Source: Aminobacter sp. HY435 (lineage in GTDB: Bacteria; Pseudomonadota; Alphaproteobacteria; Rhizobiales; Rhizobiaceae). Taken from it: a stretch of 64,000 nt of DNA. The notes under the pieces are model-generated. The model ran no database searches. It worked only from the letters and a program-made list of their open reading frames with translations, and was not told the origin of the DNA. Where the stretch lies: assembly GCF_027568395.1 (NCBI RefSeq), contig NZ_JANKZL010000004.1, positions 417,722 to 481,721 on the forward strand, given 5' to 3'. Each line of letters starts with the position of its first letter. The first letter of the stretch is position 1. Shown in pieces: positions 63,810-64,000 of the stretch. A program made the position numbers and the translations under genes.

Positions 63810-64000
63810 ATGGCCGAGCACAAGACTGACATCGAAATCGCGCGTGGAGCGAAAAAGAAGCCGATCCAGGAGATCGGGGCCAAGATCGGCATTCCGACCG
63901 AGCATCTTTTGCCCTACGGCCACGACAAGGCGAAGGTCTCGGCCGAGTTCATCGCCAATGCGCGCAAGAACAAGGACGGCAAGCTGATCCTGGTCACCGC
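63810..64000 (+). CDS. fhs: Formate-tetrahydrofolate ligase, 5' part only
   Basis: The first 63 codons match formate-tetrahydrofolate ligase, which makes 10-formyl-THF from formate, THF and [23 protein letters not shown], then [18 protein letters not shown], and [19 protein letters not shown] just before the P-loop of the family. GGAGGAG precedes the ATG at 63810. The gene runs off the right edge. It is not obviously part of the DUF2333 operon (178-base gap). Confidence 0.92.
   Translation, partial: MAEHKTDIEIARGAKKKPIQEIGAKIGIPTEHLLPYGHDKAKVSAEFIANARKNKDGKLILVT

Overview
The window looks like a chromosomal segment of a GC-rich alphaproteobacterium of the order Hyphomicrobiales, most like Mesorhizobium, Aminobacter or another Phyllobacteriaceae member. 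This rests on gene content and order (separate petA-petB-petC, a choXWV-type choline importer, SoxR, DUF1344, DUF1285, DUF2333), on a CtrA-type box, and on two families of palindromic intergenic repeats of rhizobial style. No rRNA, tRNA, CRISPR array, transposase or prophage was seen.

Layout. 1-8.4 kb: the end of a glycosyltransferase, csaA and a YbjN gene, ubiK, then lgt, a MidA-type methyltransferase, pgeF, a creatinase-fold protein, a lipoprotein and prs. 8.4-11.4 kb: a chromate-resistance cluster (chrA, rhodanese-ChrB, TSUP permease). 11.7-15 kb: rplY, pth, a DHFR-like gene and ychF. 15-17.2 kb: an AT-richer three-gene accessory operon (membrane protein, ImmA/IrrE protease, Beta-family protein). 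17.3-20.3 kb: a candidate small RNA or leader, corA, two MaoC dehydratases and apt. 20.4-23.3 kb: the cytochrome bc1 operon. 23.5-30.3 kb: three tandem ABC exporters. 30.6-32.9 kb: trmL, soxR with its operator, and hemF. 32.9-35.1 kb: a second AT-richer module built around an XRE-ImmA/IrrE fusion. 35.2-40.6 kb: a DEAD-box helicase, small DUF genes, and an operon of DUF1285, a CoA pyrophosphatase and the CCA-adding enzyme. 40.8-47.8 kb: a MoxR-DUF58-DUF4159 (Bat-like) membrane operon. 47.9-51.1 kb: clpS, a DUF1428 gene, an AraC regulator and two exported proteins. 51.1-54.2 kb: choline/betaine import. 54.4-55.9 kb: tdk and a sulfotransferase. 56-63.6 kb: a five-gene operon of unknown function, interrupted by a DUF559 nuclease-like gene. 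The window ends inside fhs.

Most promising novelty. (1) The DUF559 gene at 60694-61107 is bracketed by two 56-base copies of a palindromic element that are perfect reverse complements. Related palindromes occupy most other junctions of the same operon, so it looks like a nuclease-plus-palindrome unit. (2) The host operon itself (a coiled-coil protein, an unknown protein, an unusual AAA ATPase, DUF6638 and a DUF2333 membrane protein) looks like a dedicated but uncharacterised machine. (3) There are two separate ImmA/IrrE-based modules. (4) A structured repeat of about 105 bases supplies the stop codon of both csaA and prs. (5) A short structured RNA candidate with a CtrA-like box lies upstream of corA.
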